In this document: piece by piece, positions 7,715-14,940 of the stretch
Position numbering within the stretch: the first letter of the stretch is position 1
How the letters are laid out: the number at the start of each line of letters is the position of its first letter
Source: Firmicutes bacterium UBA1702
GTDB taxonomy: Bacteria; Bacillota; Clostridia; Peptostreptococcales; Anaerovoracaceae
Direction: 5' to 3'
Assembly: GCA_002320005.1 (NCBI GenBank)
Contig: DCJK01000022.1
Span: 58,027 to 122,026 of the forward strand
Length of the DNA: 64,000 bases
Made by a program: the position numbers and the translations under genes
The notes under the pieces: generated by a model
What the model was told of the DNA's origin: nothing
Database searches by the model: none
What the model saw: only the letters and a program-made list of their open reading frames with translations

Positions 7715-9172
7715 TTTAACTTCCTCCTTAATTTGGGCTGCAGGTGCCGGCGGCAAAGAGACTGCTGCCTCTCCTGCATGGCGCATTCCCGTATACAGGG
7801 ATATGTCTTTATCTGTAGTAATAAGGTTATCCATGGACAATCCGTGAACATCTGAGTTTCCTGTTACTCTTGCAAAGGTTTTGAGTTCTTCGAAAGAAAC
7901 CTTCAAGAAATTGGCTACCCTCTGTGCAGAAGCCTCCACATTGAGTCTTTTGCGAAGCTCCGGATCCTGAGTTGCAATACCTACCGGACAGTTGCCGCTT
8001 CCGCATATGCGGTATTGCTGACATGCCGCTGCAATAAGTCCTGCGCTGGCTATGGCCACGGCGTCAGCACCCATGGCAAGCGCCTTGGCAAAGTCCGATG
8101 AAACACGCAGACCACCGGTTATTACCAGAGAAATATCGGAGTTGACGGAGTCAAGATATTTTCTGGCACGTGACAGGGCGTAAATTGTAGGAACGCTGGT
8201 TGCCTCTCGCAAAAGGAGAGGGCTTGATCCTGTAGCGCCGCCTCTGCCGTCTATGGTGATGAAATCCGGTTCTGCAAATACACAATGCTCCAGATCCTGC
8301 TCGATGTTTCCGGCAGCAATCTTTATTCCTATAGGCCGGCCTTCTGAACGGCGGCGGAGCATGTCTACCATGTCACGCAGATCTTCTTTTGAATTTATTT
8401 CAGGGAATTTGCTTGGGCTCTGAACATCCTCACCCTGTTTTTTGCCTCTGATGGCAGCTATTTCGGCCGTTACCTTTTCTCCCGGGAGGTGTCCGCCCAT
8501 TCCCGGCTTGGTGCCCTGACCGATTTTTATTTCAATGGCATCCGATGAACGGAGATTTTCGTCGGTTACGCTGTATTTGTTAGGAATATATTCAAAAATG
8601 TATTTGTACGATGCTTCCTTTTCTTCAGGAAGAATTCCACCCTCACCGCTGCACATAGCAGTCTTTGCCATTGCGGAACCTTTTGCCAGAGCGACCTTGA
8701 TTTCTCTGGAAAGTGCGCCGAAAGACATGTGAGATATGTAAACAGGTCCGTCAAGCACCATAGGCTTTAATGCATGCTTTCCTATGACAGTGGTTGTGTT
8801 TACAGGAGCTTTGTCCTCAAGAGGAGCCGGGTTAAGCTGTGCCCCCAGGAGAAGAATGTCATCCCAGTTTGGCATAGGCATTTTGGTTCCCATAGATCCG
8901 CCGATGGATTCTCCTGTGACTGCCATCTGATGAATCTCTTCCATGTAACGGGCAGAAGAGTCGTGGCGTGCCGTAGTGCTGTCGTAATTCAGCGATCCGG
9001 AATAGGCCTTCGGTGCAGAAGCTTTTTCGGAAATGCCTGCGGCCGGTTCTGCCGGAACAAAATTTGACGCAGGCTGCCGGCATACAGGGCAGACATCCAG
9101 CTGTGATATTGGTCTGCCTTCTTTTTCCTCATCATAGACAGCACCGCAGATCATACATTTGTAAATTGCCAT
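7058..9172 (-). CDS. Rubredoxin-like / FMN glutamate synthase domain / rubrerythrin fusion
   Basis: 704-aa soluble redox protein. An N-terminal rubredoxin-like ribbon (Cys6, 9, 28, 31) is followed by an FMN-dependent glutamate-synthase domain (about 80-460) with GALSREIKVALAKGSA, GGHLPGEKV and the iron-sulfur motif CGSGNCPVGIATQ. Then come a second rubredoxin-like ribbon (Cys492 and 495, CPVC near 510), a rubrerythrin four-helix domain with ExxxH diiron ligand motifs (about 525-660), and a C-terminal rubredoxin ribbon (Cys671, 674, 687, 690). The start at 9172 has a GAGGTGA box, 10 bp after perR. A perfect AGGAGG precedes in-frame Met487, so a separate 218-aa rubrerythrin may also be made. 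Peroxide reduction is likely for the C-terminal half; the role of the FMN half is unknown. Confidence 0.88.
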   Translation of the reverse strand: MAIYKCMICGAVYDEEKEGRPISQLDVCPVCRQPASNFVPAEPAAGISEKASAPKAYSGSLNYDSTTARHDSSARYMEEIHQMAVTGESIGGSMGTKMPMPNWDDILLLGAQLNPAPLEDKAPVNTTTVIGKHALKPMVLDGPVYISHMSFGALSREIKVALAKGSAMAKTAMCSGEGGILPEEKEASYKYIFEYIPNKYSVTDENLRSSDAIEIKIGQGTKPGMGGHLPGEKVTAEIAAIRGKKQGEDVQSPSKFPEINSKEDLRDMVDMLRRRSEGRPIGIKIAAGNIEQDLEHCVFAEPDFITIDGRGGATGSSPLLLREATSVPTIYALSRARKYLDSVNSDISLVITGGLRVSSDFAKALAMGADAVAIASAGLIAAACQQYRICGSGNCPVGIATQDPELRKRLNVEASAQRVANFLKVSFEELKTFARVTGNSDVHGLSMDNLITTDKDISLYTGMRHAGEAAVSLPPAPAAQIKEEVKMGKYKCKLCGEIFEVKTGETPVCPVCGATGENLQPLAEESKNKYAGTKTEKNLEAAFAGESEARNKYTYFASVAKKEGYEQISALFLKTAENEREHAKMWFKELDGISDTAANLAAAAAGENYEWTDMYDGFAKTADEEGFPELAAKFRMVAAIEKHHEERYRALLSNVETASVFEKSEVKIWECRNCGHLVVGTKAPELCPVCAHPKSYFEISEENY

Positions 9173-9182
9173 AAAATCACCT

Positions 9183-9587
9183 CTATTTTGATTTCTGCTT
9201 TTCAGTTTCAGCGAGACATTGGCTACAGAGACCTTCAAAGACAGTGCGATGCCGATTTATGCGAAAACCCGTTTTTTCCTCTGTCTGCCTGTCAAATTCC
9301 TCATGATACGTGAGAGGAGCGTCGGAAACCCTGCCGCATCGGATACAGTACAGGTGATAATGACGGTCAGAACGCAGGTCATATCTGTCAGCTGAAGGAA
9401 GCCGGACATTGGTTATATCGCCGGAATCCGTCAGAAATCCTAGGTTGCGATACACGGTACTCCTGCTGATCCTGTCATCCTCACGGCGTACATCCATATA
9501 AATCTGGTCGGCAGTAGGATGGTCACATCTTGACTTTACGGCTTTGAGAATAATGTCCCTTTGTCTTGAATTTCGCCGCTGTATCAC
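9183..9587 (-). CDS. perR: PerR-type Fur family peroxide regulator
   Basis: 134-aa winged-helix metalloregulator. The DNA-binding domain (about 1-75) contains HPTADQIYMDVRREDDRISRSTVYRNL. The structural zinc site is Cys81/Cys84 and Cys121/Cys124. I choose the GTG at 9587 because GGGAGAGAG lies just upstream; an earlier GTG at 9638 has no ribosome-binding site. It shares an operon with the rubrerythrin fusion, and a PerR-like box overlaps the promoter, so it probably represses both until peroxide oxidises it. Fur or Zur activity is less likely given this context. Confidence 0.87.
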   Translation of the reverse strand: MIQRRNSRQRDIILKAVKSRCDHPTADQIYMDVRREDDRISRSTVYRNLGFLTDSGDITNVRLPSADRYDLRSDRHYHLYCIRCGRVSDAPLTYHEEFDRQTEEKTGFRINRHRTVFEGLCSQCLAETEKQKSK

Positions 9588-9662
9588 TTTTTCTCTCTCC
9601 CTTGATCTTATTGGATATATTGATGATAATATGCTCACGCTGAAGCTTTTTGATAGTGAGAC

Positions 9663-9702
9663 TTATTATTATTAGTATATTTCTTTTTGAAAGAAAAGTC
9701 AA
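9663..9702 (-). promoter_or_regulatory. perR operon promoter with PerR-like box
   Basis: Minus strand TTGACT (9697-9702), 17-bp spacer, TATACT (9674-9679). TTATTATTATTAGTA at 9663-9677 matches the Per box TTATAATnATTATAA at 11 of 14 informative positions by eye and overlaps the -10. Autorepression is inferred. Confidence 0.72.
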
Positions 9703-9760
9703 CAGGTGTAGCTCCCGGTCTCAAGGTGCATAGACCGAAAAGCAAGATGCAGCTGACAAT

Positions 9761-9803
9761 AAAAAAGCCCTTAGGCACATGATAACAGTGACCTAAGAGC
9801 TTT
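9761..9803 (-). terminator. Terminator downstream of tRNA-Arg
   Basis: On the minus strand AGCTCTTAGGTCAC pairs with GTGCCTAAGGGCT (one bulge, one mismatch) and is followed by TTTTTT. Confidence 0.8.
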
Positions 9804-9813
9804 ACGGACAATA

Positions 9814-9889
9814 TGGTGCGCCCGGTGAGATTCGAACTCACGGCCTTCACATTCGGAGTGTGCTACTCTATCCCCTGAGCTACGGGCGC
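9814..9889 (-). tRNA. tRNA-Arg (anticodon CCG)
   Basis: 76-nt cloverleaf read on the minus strand, with CCA encoded. The acceptor stem is GCGCCCG/CGGGCGC, the D arm GCTC/GAGT, the anticodon loop CTCCGAA with anticodon CCG, and the T arm GTGAG-TTCGAAT-CTCAC. The outermost anticodon-stem pair (27-43) reads G-A, a mismatch. It decodes CGG arginine codons. Confidence 0.95.
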
Positions 9890-9965
9890 AAAAATAATAG
9901 GGTAAAATACTCTGATTTAATTAAATCCATATGATTATAACATATCCGGCGGACGTTTAAAAGGA

Positions 9966-10628
9966 TTACTTTAGCAGTACAAAATGATTTTTATGAAAAT
10001 CTATAAGCCCTTCCTTACGCATACGGCTCAGTTCTGAAGAAAGAGCACTCCGGTCCACGCTGAGAAAATCTGCCAGTTCCTGTCGATCAAAAGGAATGTT
10101 GAACTCTCTGCTTCCTGATAATTCAACCTGGGAGGAAAGGTAGGTAAGGACTTTTTCCCGTGTTGTCCGCTTTGACAATAGCTCTGCTTTGCGATTAAGA
10201 ATCAGCGTCTTTCGGGCAACTGTCTGAAGCAGGTTTGAAATAAACAGGCTATGAAAGCTGCAGCAGCGGCTGCATTGAGAAATCATACGGCTGCAGTCTG
10301 CAAGCATTATTTCTGAGTTTTCTGAGGCAAATACACTTACGGGCAGTGAATTCAGGCGGGCACAGGCGAAAACCTCTGCAAATACTTCTCCGGGACCTGC
10401 TTCAGCCAATATGTTGCGGGTTCCGTTATAGTCCTCTTTTACTATGCGGACTTTCCCCGATACAACTATGCCTATAAAGCGTGCAGGATCTCCCTGAAGG
10501 AATACAGGCTGGTTTTTGTTATATCGTACGATTCTTGTCTCAAAACATGACAGCATCTTTTTGATGTTATCAGCATCAATGCCGCAAAAAAGCGGCGACA
10601 TGGAAACAATTTCAAAAAAATTTTTCAT
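9966..10628 (-). CDS. Crp/Fnr family transcription regulator
   Basis: 220-aa regulator with an N-terminal cyclic-nucleotide-like beta-barrel (about 20-115; FLQGDPARFIGIVVSGKVRIV) and a C-terminal Crp-type winged helix (about 150-215; QELADFLSVDRSALSSELSRMRKEGLI). A cysteine cluster (CSRMISQCSRCCSFH) follows the barrel and could hold a metal or Fe-S cofactor, but the spacing differs from classical Fnr. I start at the ATG at 10628 after a GAGGTGA. It diverges from a ferredoxin-domain gene, an arrangement common in Clostridia, where such regulators often control Fe-S or nitrosative-stress genes. Confidence 0.85.
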   Translation of the reverse strand: MKNFFEIVSMSPLFCGIDADNIKKMLSCFETRIVRYNKNQPVFLQGDPARFIGIVVSGKVRIVKEDYNGTRNILAEAGPGEVFAEVFACARLNSLPVSVFASENSEIMLADCSRMISQCSRCCSFHSLFISNLLQTVARKTLILNRKAELLSKRTTREKVLTYLSSQVELSGSREFNIPFDRQELADFLSVDRSALSSELSRMRKEGLIDFHKNHFVLLK

Positions 10629-10643
10629 ATTCACCTCATTTTT

Positions 10644-10685
10644 GTTGTAAAAACAACGGAACTTATGATGAAATTATATTAAAAT
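10644..10685 (+). promoter_or_regulatory. Candidate Crp/Fnr-type operator and ferredoxin promoter
   Basis: Palindrome GTTGT-AAAA-ACAAC (10644-10657) lies between the divergent genes. A TAAAAT at 10680-10685 would put the start site near 10692 and the palindrome centre at about -41.5, the classical position for activation by a Crp/Fnr protein; no good -35 is present. This is inference from spacing. Confidence 0.45.
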
Positions 10686-10725
10686 CAGCTGGTAAAATCA
10701 ATAAATAAAGAGAGGAACTTAAAAA

Positions 10726-11328
10726 ATGATAAGAAAAATAATTAAGATAGACGAGTCAAAATGCAACGGCTGCGGTGCATGTGCAGAGGCATGTCATGAG
10801 GGAGCTATAGCCATGGTAGACGGAGTAGCCAGACTTACTCGTGAAGACTATTGTGACGGGCTGGGAGACTGCCTGCCGGCGTGTCCTACAGGTGCCATAA
10901 CTTTCGAAGAAAGGGAGGCTCCGGCGTATGACCGGGAGGCAGTTATGGCACACAAGGCCGTGAGTAAAAAAGGTTTGAAAAACTGGCCGGTGCAGATAAA
11001 ACTTGCGCCTGTAAAATCAGACTGCTTCGACGGCGCAGACCTTTTGATTGCCGCAGACTGTACGGCTTATGCCTTTGCCGACTTAAACAAGCAGTTTGCA
11101 GAGGGAAGAACTGTGCTCATAGGTTGTCCAAAGCTGGATGGCTGGGATTACAGTGAAAAACTCACTCAGATAATTGCATCAAATGATATAAAAAGTGTGA
11201 CCGTAGTAAGAATGGAGGTCCCTTGCTGCGGAGGTATGGAAATGGCAGCAAGAAACGCTGTTAAAAACAGCGGAAAATTTATACCTTGGCAGGTTGTAAC
11301 CATAAGCACAGATGGCAGAATTATCTGA
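10726..11328 (+). CDS. Two-[4Fe-4S] ferredoxin-domain protein
   Basis: 200-aa protein. Residues 1-65 form a dicluster ferredoxin domain with CNGCGACAEAC and CDGLGDCLPACP motifs. The rest (about 85-200) has no recognised catalytic motif but contains further cysteines (CFDG, CTAY, GCPKLDGWDY, VPCCGGM) like other 4Fe-4S proteins of this length in Clostridia. It probably carries electrons in the cytoplasm. An AGAGGAAC box precedes the ATG. It is a single gene convergent with the thioredoxin reductase 15 bp away and divergent from the Crp/Fnr regulator. Confidence 0.83.
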   Translation: MIRKIIKIDESKCNGCGACAEACHEGAIAMVDGVARLTREDYCDGLGDCLPACPTGAITFEEREAPAYDREAVMAHKAVSKKGLKNWPVQIKLAPVKSDCFDGADLLIAADCTAYAFADLNKQFAEGRTVLIGCPKLDGWDYSEKLTQIIASNDIKSVTVVRMEVPCCGGMEMAARNAVKNSGKFIPWQVVTISTDGRII

Positions 11329-11343
11329 TTTCGGGTGTGCTTT

Positions 11344-12270
11344 TTATATAAAGGCTTCTGATATATATTTTTCGCATTTCATGGCAGCCACCGCACCGTC
11401 GGCGGCTGCCGTTATTATCTGGCGCAGCGGCTTGCGGCGCAAGTCACCGGCGGCAAATACACCCGGAATGTTGGTGCAGGTGCTCTCATCGGCGATGATG
11501 TAACCCTCCTGATCTGTCAAAACGTAAGGCCGGCAGAGCTTCGTGTTGGGAACACGACCTATGGCTACAAAGAGCCCGTCACAATCCAGCCTGCTGCGTC
11601 CGCCGCTGGTTTTGTCTTTTAATTCAAGGCCAGCCAGGTGATCATTTTCAAGAATAAACCCTGTTACTTCAGTATGTCGGAGAACAATTATATTTGCACG
11701 ATCATTTACTGCGTTGACAGATATTTTCTCAGCAGAGAAAGAACCACCGCGATGTATAAGAAAGACTTTTCTGCAGATATATGAAAGTGTAAGAGCTTCG
11801 CCAAGCGCCGAATTGCCGCCGCCCATCACAGCAGCGGTTTTATTTTTGAACAACGGGCCGTCACATGCAGCACAGTAACTGAGACCGCGGCCCAGAAGTC
11901 TTGATTCTCCCGGAAGACCTGGAGTCCGTGGAGAAGCCCCCATAGCCAGGATCACGGTTTTTGATGTGAAATCTCCCTTAGATGTGGAGATTTTTTTATT
12001 CTTTCCCCTTAGATCAAGATTGAGCACACCGGCATAGAGAGTCAATGCACCGGCTTTTTCGGCGCCTTTCTGCATTTTTGATGCCAGTTCAAGACCTTCC
12101 ACACCGGCATCAAAGCCCGGATAGTTTTCTATATAAGGAGCAAGAGACATCTGCCCTCCTGCGGCAAGTTCTTCAATCAGCAGGGTTCTGAGAGAAGCTC
12201 GTGCACAGTAAAGTGCGGCAGAATAACCGGCAGGGCCGCCTCCTGCGATTATAACGTCATATTCGTACAT
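11344..12270 (-). CDS. trxB: Thioredoxin reductase (NAD(P)H, FAD)
   Basis: 308-aa flavoprotein of normal TrxB length. The N-terminal FAD-binding motif is GGGPAG (10-15), the redox-active disulfide is Cys133-Ala-Ala-Cys136-Asp, the second dinucleotide motif is GGGNSA, and the C-terminal FAD motif is GVFAAGDLR. It transfers electrons to thioredoxin. Ferredoxin-dependent relatives exist in Clostridia, and co-factor preference cannot be read safely. The ribosome-binding site is weak (GGTG). Confidence 0.9.
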   Translation of the reverse strand: MYEYDVIIAGGGPAGYSAALYCARASLRTLLIEELAAGGQMSLAPYIENYPGFDAGVEGLELASKMQKGAEKAGALTLYAGVLNLDLRGKNKKISTSKGDFTSKTVILAMGASPRTPGLPGESRLLGRGLSYCAACDGPLFKNKTAAVMGGGNSALGEALTLSYICRKVFLIHRGGSFSAEKISVNAVNDRANIIVLRHTEVTGFILENDHLAGLELKDKTSGGRSRLDCDGLFVAIGRVPNTKLCRPYVLTDQEGYIIADESTCTNIPGVFAAGDLRRKPLRQIITAAADGAVAAMKCEKYISEAFI

Positions 12271-12335
12271 AACACCATTTTCCCATGAAGATTGTATATG
12301 CTAATTATTATTTGCAACATAGAAGCAAGTATACA

Positions 12336-12396
12336 TTGACAAGACAGAAAAAAGTGAGATAATTGTACTGTAGTATAAAAATGAACTGAAGTACAA
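12336..12396 (+). promoter_or_regulatory. gtrA-tetR operon promoter with inverted repeat
   Basis: TTGACA (12336-12341) with a 16-bp spacer to GATAAT (12358-12363). TTGTACT (12363-12369) and AGTACAA (12390-12396) form an inverted repeat with a 20-nt centre just after the -10, reaching the ribosome-binding region. It may be the operator of the TetR protein encoded two genes on, or an RNA hairpin. Confidence 0.45.
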
Positions 12397-12407
12397 GAGG
12401 TAAGCTT

Positions 12408-12869
12408 ATGACTAAGAAGGAAAATCTGGTTCAGATAATAAAATTTGTGCTGTTTTCTGCTTCCGCAGGAGTTATACAAACTATCTTTTTTACAATTTTA
12501 AATGAGTTTACAAGATGGAATTATATGCCCTGTTACCTGATAGCTCTTACGCTGTCAGTGCTGTGGAATTTTACTTTGAATAGAGAATTCACATTTAAAT
12601 CAGCTAACAATGTACCGGTGGCCATGATGAAAGTGGCAGCATTCTATTGCGTGTTTACGCCGCTTTCCACATGGTGGGGAAGTGCGTTGACAGCGGCAGG
12701 CTGGAATGAATACATAGTGCTTTTCGGCACAATGGCTGTAAATCTGACCGGCGAATTTATTTATGACAGATTTTTCGTTTTCAGAGGTACCATGAACACC
12801 AACAAGAGAGCTCATAAGAAGATGGCTCAGAATCAGGAAGAGAAGGAGGCAAAGAATGGAATCATCTAA
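12408..12869 (+). CDS. GtrA-family membrane protein
   Basis: 153-aa protein with four hydrophobic segments (about 8-30, 38-58, 70-90, 98-118) and the GtrA/DPMS_TM pattern (WNFTLNREFTFKS, then DRFFVFRG before a basic tail). Family members flip or position polyprenyl-linked sugars. The C-terminal tail is highly charged. Its end overlaps the TetR gene by 14 bp, so the two are translationally linked, although a link between GtrA and the downstream catabolic genes is not obvious. Confidence 0.83.
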   Translation: MTKKENLVQIIKFVLFSASAGVIQTIFFTILNEFTRWNYMPCYLIALTLSVLWNFTLNREFTFKSANNVPVAMMKVAAFYCVFTPLSTWWGSALTAAGWNEYIVLFGTMAVNLTGEFIYDRFFVFRGTMNTNKRAHKKMAQNQEEKEAKNGII

Positions 12870-13416
12870 AATGAGTAAAAAAGAAAAAAGCAGGCAAAAG
12901 ATAATGCATGCCGCCAAAGGTCTTTTTGAAAGGGACGGCATAGAAAATGTGACCTTCACACAGATTGCCGAAGAGGCAGATGTGTGCAGAACCACTGTAT
13001 TTAATCATTTTGCCGGTACCAGAGAACTGATGCTGGCCATAAGCAGGCAGGAAATTGAAGATATAAAGCAGTATTGCAGCTTGCATAATATGAAAGGAAA
13101 AACCCTGGTATATGGTCTGTACGACAAACTCATTGATGACACCGTGTGCTACCCCGTGTTGACAGGAAAGCTGATAAATAACGCCATAATAAATCATCAG
13201 GATGACAATCCTGTAAAAATTATAGAAGAAATGACAGAGGAAGGTCTCAGAGCAGCAGGTAAAAAAAGAGCAGAGGAGCTGGCTGTGCTCATAGAAGGAG
13301 CTTATTTCGGTCTTACAAACCACTACCATATAAATGATAAAACTTTTGATGGAAAAATAATGAAAGAAGAGTTCCACAAGCTTCTGGATTATATATTGAG
13401 CAGGGAGGAAATATGA
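12856..13416 (+). CDS. TetR/AcrR family regulator
   Basis: 186-aa regulator. The N-terminal helix-turn-helix (about 10-58) contains IMHAAKGLFERDGIENVTFTQIAEEADVCRTTVFNHF, a textbook TetR domain; the C-terminal ligand domain is not assignable. An AAGGAGG box lies in the end of gtrA. Its stop is one base before the start codon of the aminotransferase, so it probably controls this operon. The inverted repeat at 12363-12396 is a candidate operator. Confidence 0.9.
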   Translation: MESSKMSKKEKSRQKIMHAAKGLFERDGIENVTFTQIAEEADVCRTTVFNHFAGTRELMLAISRQEIEDIKQYCSLHNMKGKTLVYGLYDKLIDDTVCYPVLTGKLINNAIINHQDDNPVKIIEEMTEEGLRAAGKKRAEELAVLIEGAYFGLTNHYHINDKTFDGKIMKEEFHKLLDYILSREEI

Positions 13417-13417
13417 T

Positions 13418-14914
13418 ATGAACAATTGCGGAATAAGCAGATGGGATGACCCGGATAAAATCAACAGTGGACTTAAGGCGCTGACCGATGAACCTATCTG
13501 GGAAGTAAACGACGACTACTATGAAAATGTCATACTGAAGTACTATGATGAAAAGTGCAGACAATCCAAAGCGATATACGAAGAAGCAAAAGAGTATATA
13601 CCGGGAGGAGTTCAGCATAACCTTGCATTTAACAAGCCTTTTCCGGTGGCTTTTGCAAAGGCAGAGGGAGCATGGCTCTATGATGAGGATGGAAATGAAT
13701 ACATCGATTTTCTGCAGGCAGGCGGTCCTACAATACTTGGAAGCAACTATGAACCGGTGAGAAAAGCGGTAATAGATCTTCTGGAAAAATGCGGTCCGGT
13801 GACGGGGCTTCTCCATGAGGCAGAACTTCTCATAGCAAAAGAGATAAATAAGCACATGCCTAATGTGGAGATGTTCAGAATGCTGGGCAGCGGTACGGAG
13901 TCGGTAATGGCAGCTCTTCGCATAGCCAGAATTGCCACAGGCAAGAAAAGAATTATAAAGATAGGCGGAGCATATCACGGATGGAGCGATCAGATGGTAT
14001 ATGGGCTTAAGATTCCCGGAAGCAGAGGACTTTTAGAGTCTCATGGTATCCCATCAAAGGCTTACGGCAGAACCGACGAAGTGAGACCCAATGACCTTGA
14101 CATGCTGGAGGGAATGCTCCGAAGAAATAAATTAAAAGGCGGCACTGCAGCAGTTATAGTGGAGCCAGTGGGACCGGAAAGCGGAACGCGCCCTGTGGCC
14201 ATAGACTATAACAAGGGCGTAAGAGAGCTTTGCGACAGGTATGGAGCCCTTCTTATTTTTGATGAAGTGGTTACAGGATTCAGGGTCGGGCTTTCAGGTG
14301 CACAGGGGTACTTTGATGTGGTTCCCGATCTGACAGTGTTTGGGAAAATCGTTGCAGGAGGCTATCCTGCGGCAGGAGGCGTAGGAGGAAAGAAGGAATA
14401 TGCCCAGCTTATGGCGGCAGGCCTTGCCACCGGAAAACACCGGGCATATGTGGGAGGAACTCTTGCAGCAAATCCTCTTTCAGCACTGGCAGGGTACACT
14501 GCAATAAGAGAAATCGCCCGTACAGGAGCCTGTGAAATAGCAGGAAGAGCAGGGGACAGACTTGCTGACGGACTGAAGGACCTTATTGAAAAGTACGGAC
14601 TTCCTTTCGTATGTTACAATCAGGGAAGCATAGTCCATCTGGAATGCACGGGAGCCATGAGCTTTGACTTTTCTTCCTATTCACTGGTGAAATCAGCAGT
14701 GGGACTTCTGAAAAATAAGGCCATGATGTATGAAAGAAAGGACTCCATGGAAAGAATGGGAGCGGCATATATGGCCAATGGTCTGGTTACTCTTGCGGGA
14801 AGCAGGCTTTACACCTCAATGGCTGATACTGATGAAGTAATCGACGAAGCATTGAACCGTTTTGAAAAAGTATTTAAGGAAGTAGTGAAGACGGATAAAT
14901 GCGCGGCTCGTTAG
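13418..14914 (+). CDS. Class III PLP-dependent aminotransferase
   Basis: 498-aa fold-type I enzyme of the class III group, most like glutamate-1-semialdehyde aminomutase-type proteins (GGVQHN, GSGTESVMAALRIAR, GGAYHGWSD, FDEVVTGFRVG). The PLP lysine is Lys310 in TVFGKIVAGG. An N-terminal extension of about 50 residues precedes the usual domain. It sits between a TetR gene and an FGGY kinase. Real haem biosynthesis GSA aminomutase is unlikely because the neighbours are sugar-catabolic. The amino substrate is unknown. Confidence 0.85.
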   Translation: MNNCGISRWDDPDKINSGLKALTDEPIWEVNDDYYENVILKYYDEKCRQSKAIYEEAKEYIPGGVQHNLAFNKPFPVAFAKAEGAWLYDEDGNEYIDFLQAGGPTILGSNYEPVRKAVIDLLEKCGPVTGLLHEAELLIAKEINKHMPNVEMFRMLGSGTESVMAALRIARIATGKKRIIKIGGAYHGWSDQMVYGLKIPGSRGLLESHGIPSKAYGRTDEVRPNDLDMLEGMLRRNKLKGGTAAVIVEPVGPESGTRPVAIDYNKGVRELCDRYGALLIFDEVVTGFRVGLSGAQGYFDVVPDLTVFGKIVAGGYPAAGGVGGKKEYAQLMAAGLATGKHRAYVGGTLAANPLSALAGYTAIREIARTGACEIAGRAGDRLADGLKDLIEKYGLPFVCYNQGSIVHLECTGAMSFDFSSYSLVKSAVGLLKNKAMMYERKDSMERMGAAYMANGLVTLAGSRLYTSMADTDEVIDEALNRFEKVFKEVVKTDKCAAR

Positions 14915-14940
14915 AAGAAAAGAATGAGCAGGAGGATGTA

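Noticed and set aside
13418..14914. HemL (glutamate-1-semialdehyde aminomutase) of haem synthesis
   Set aside because: The N-terminal extension and the kinase/aldolase operon do not fit haem biosynthesis, and no hem genes are nearby.
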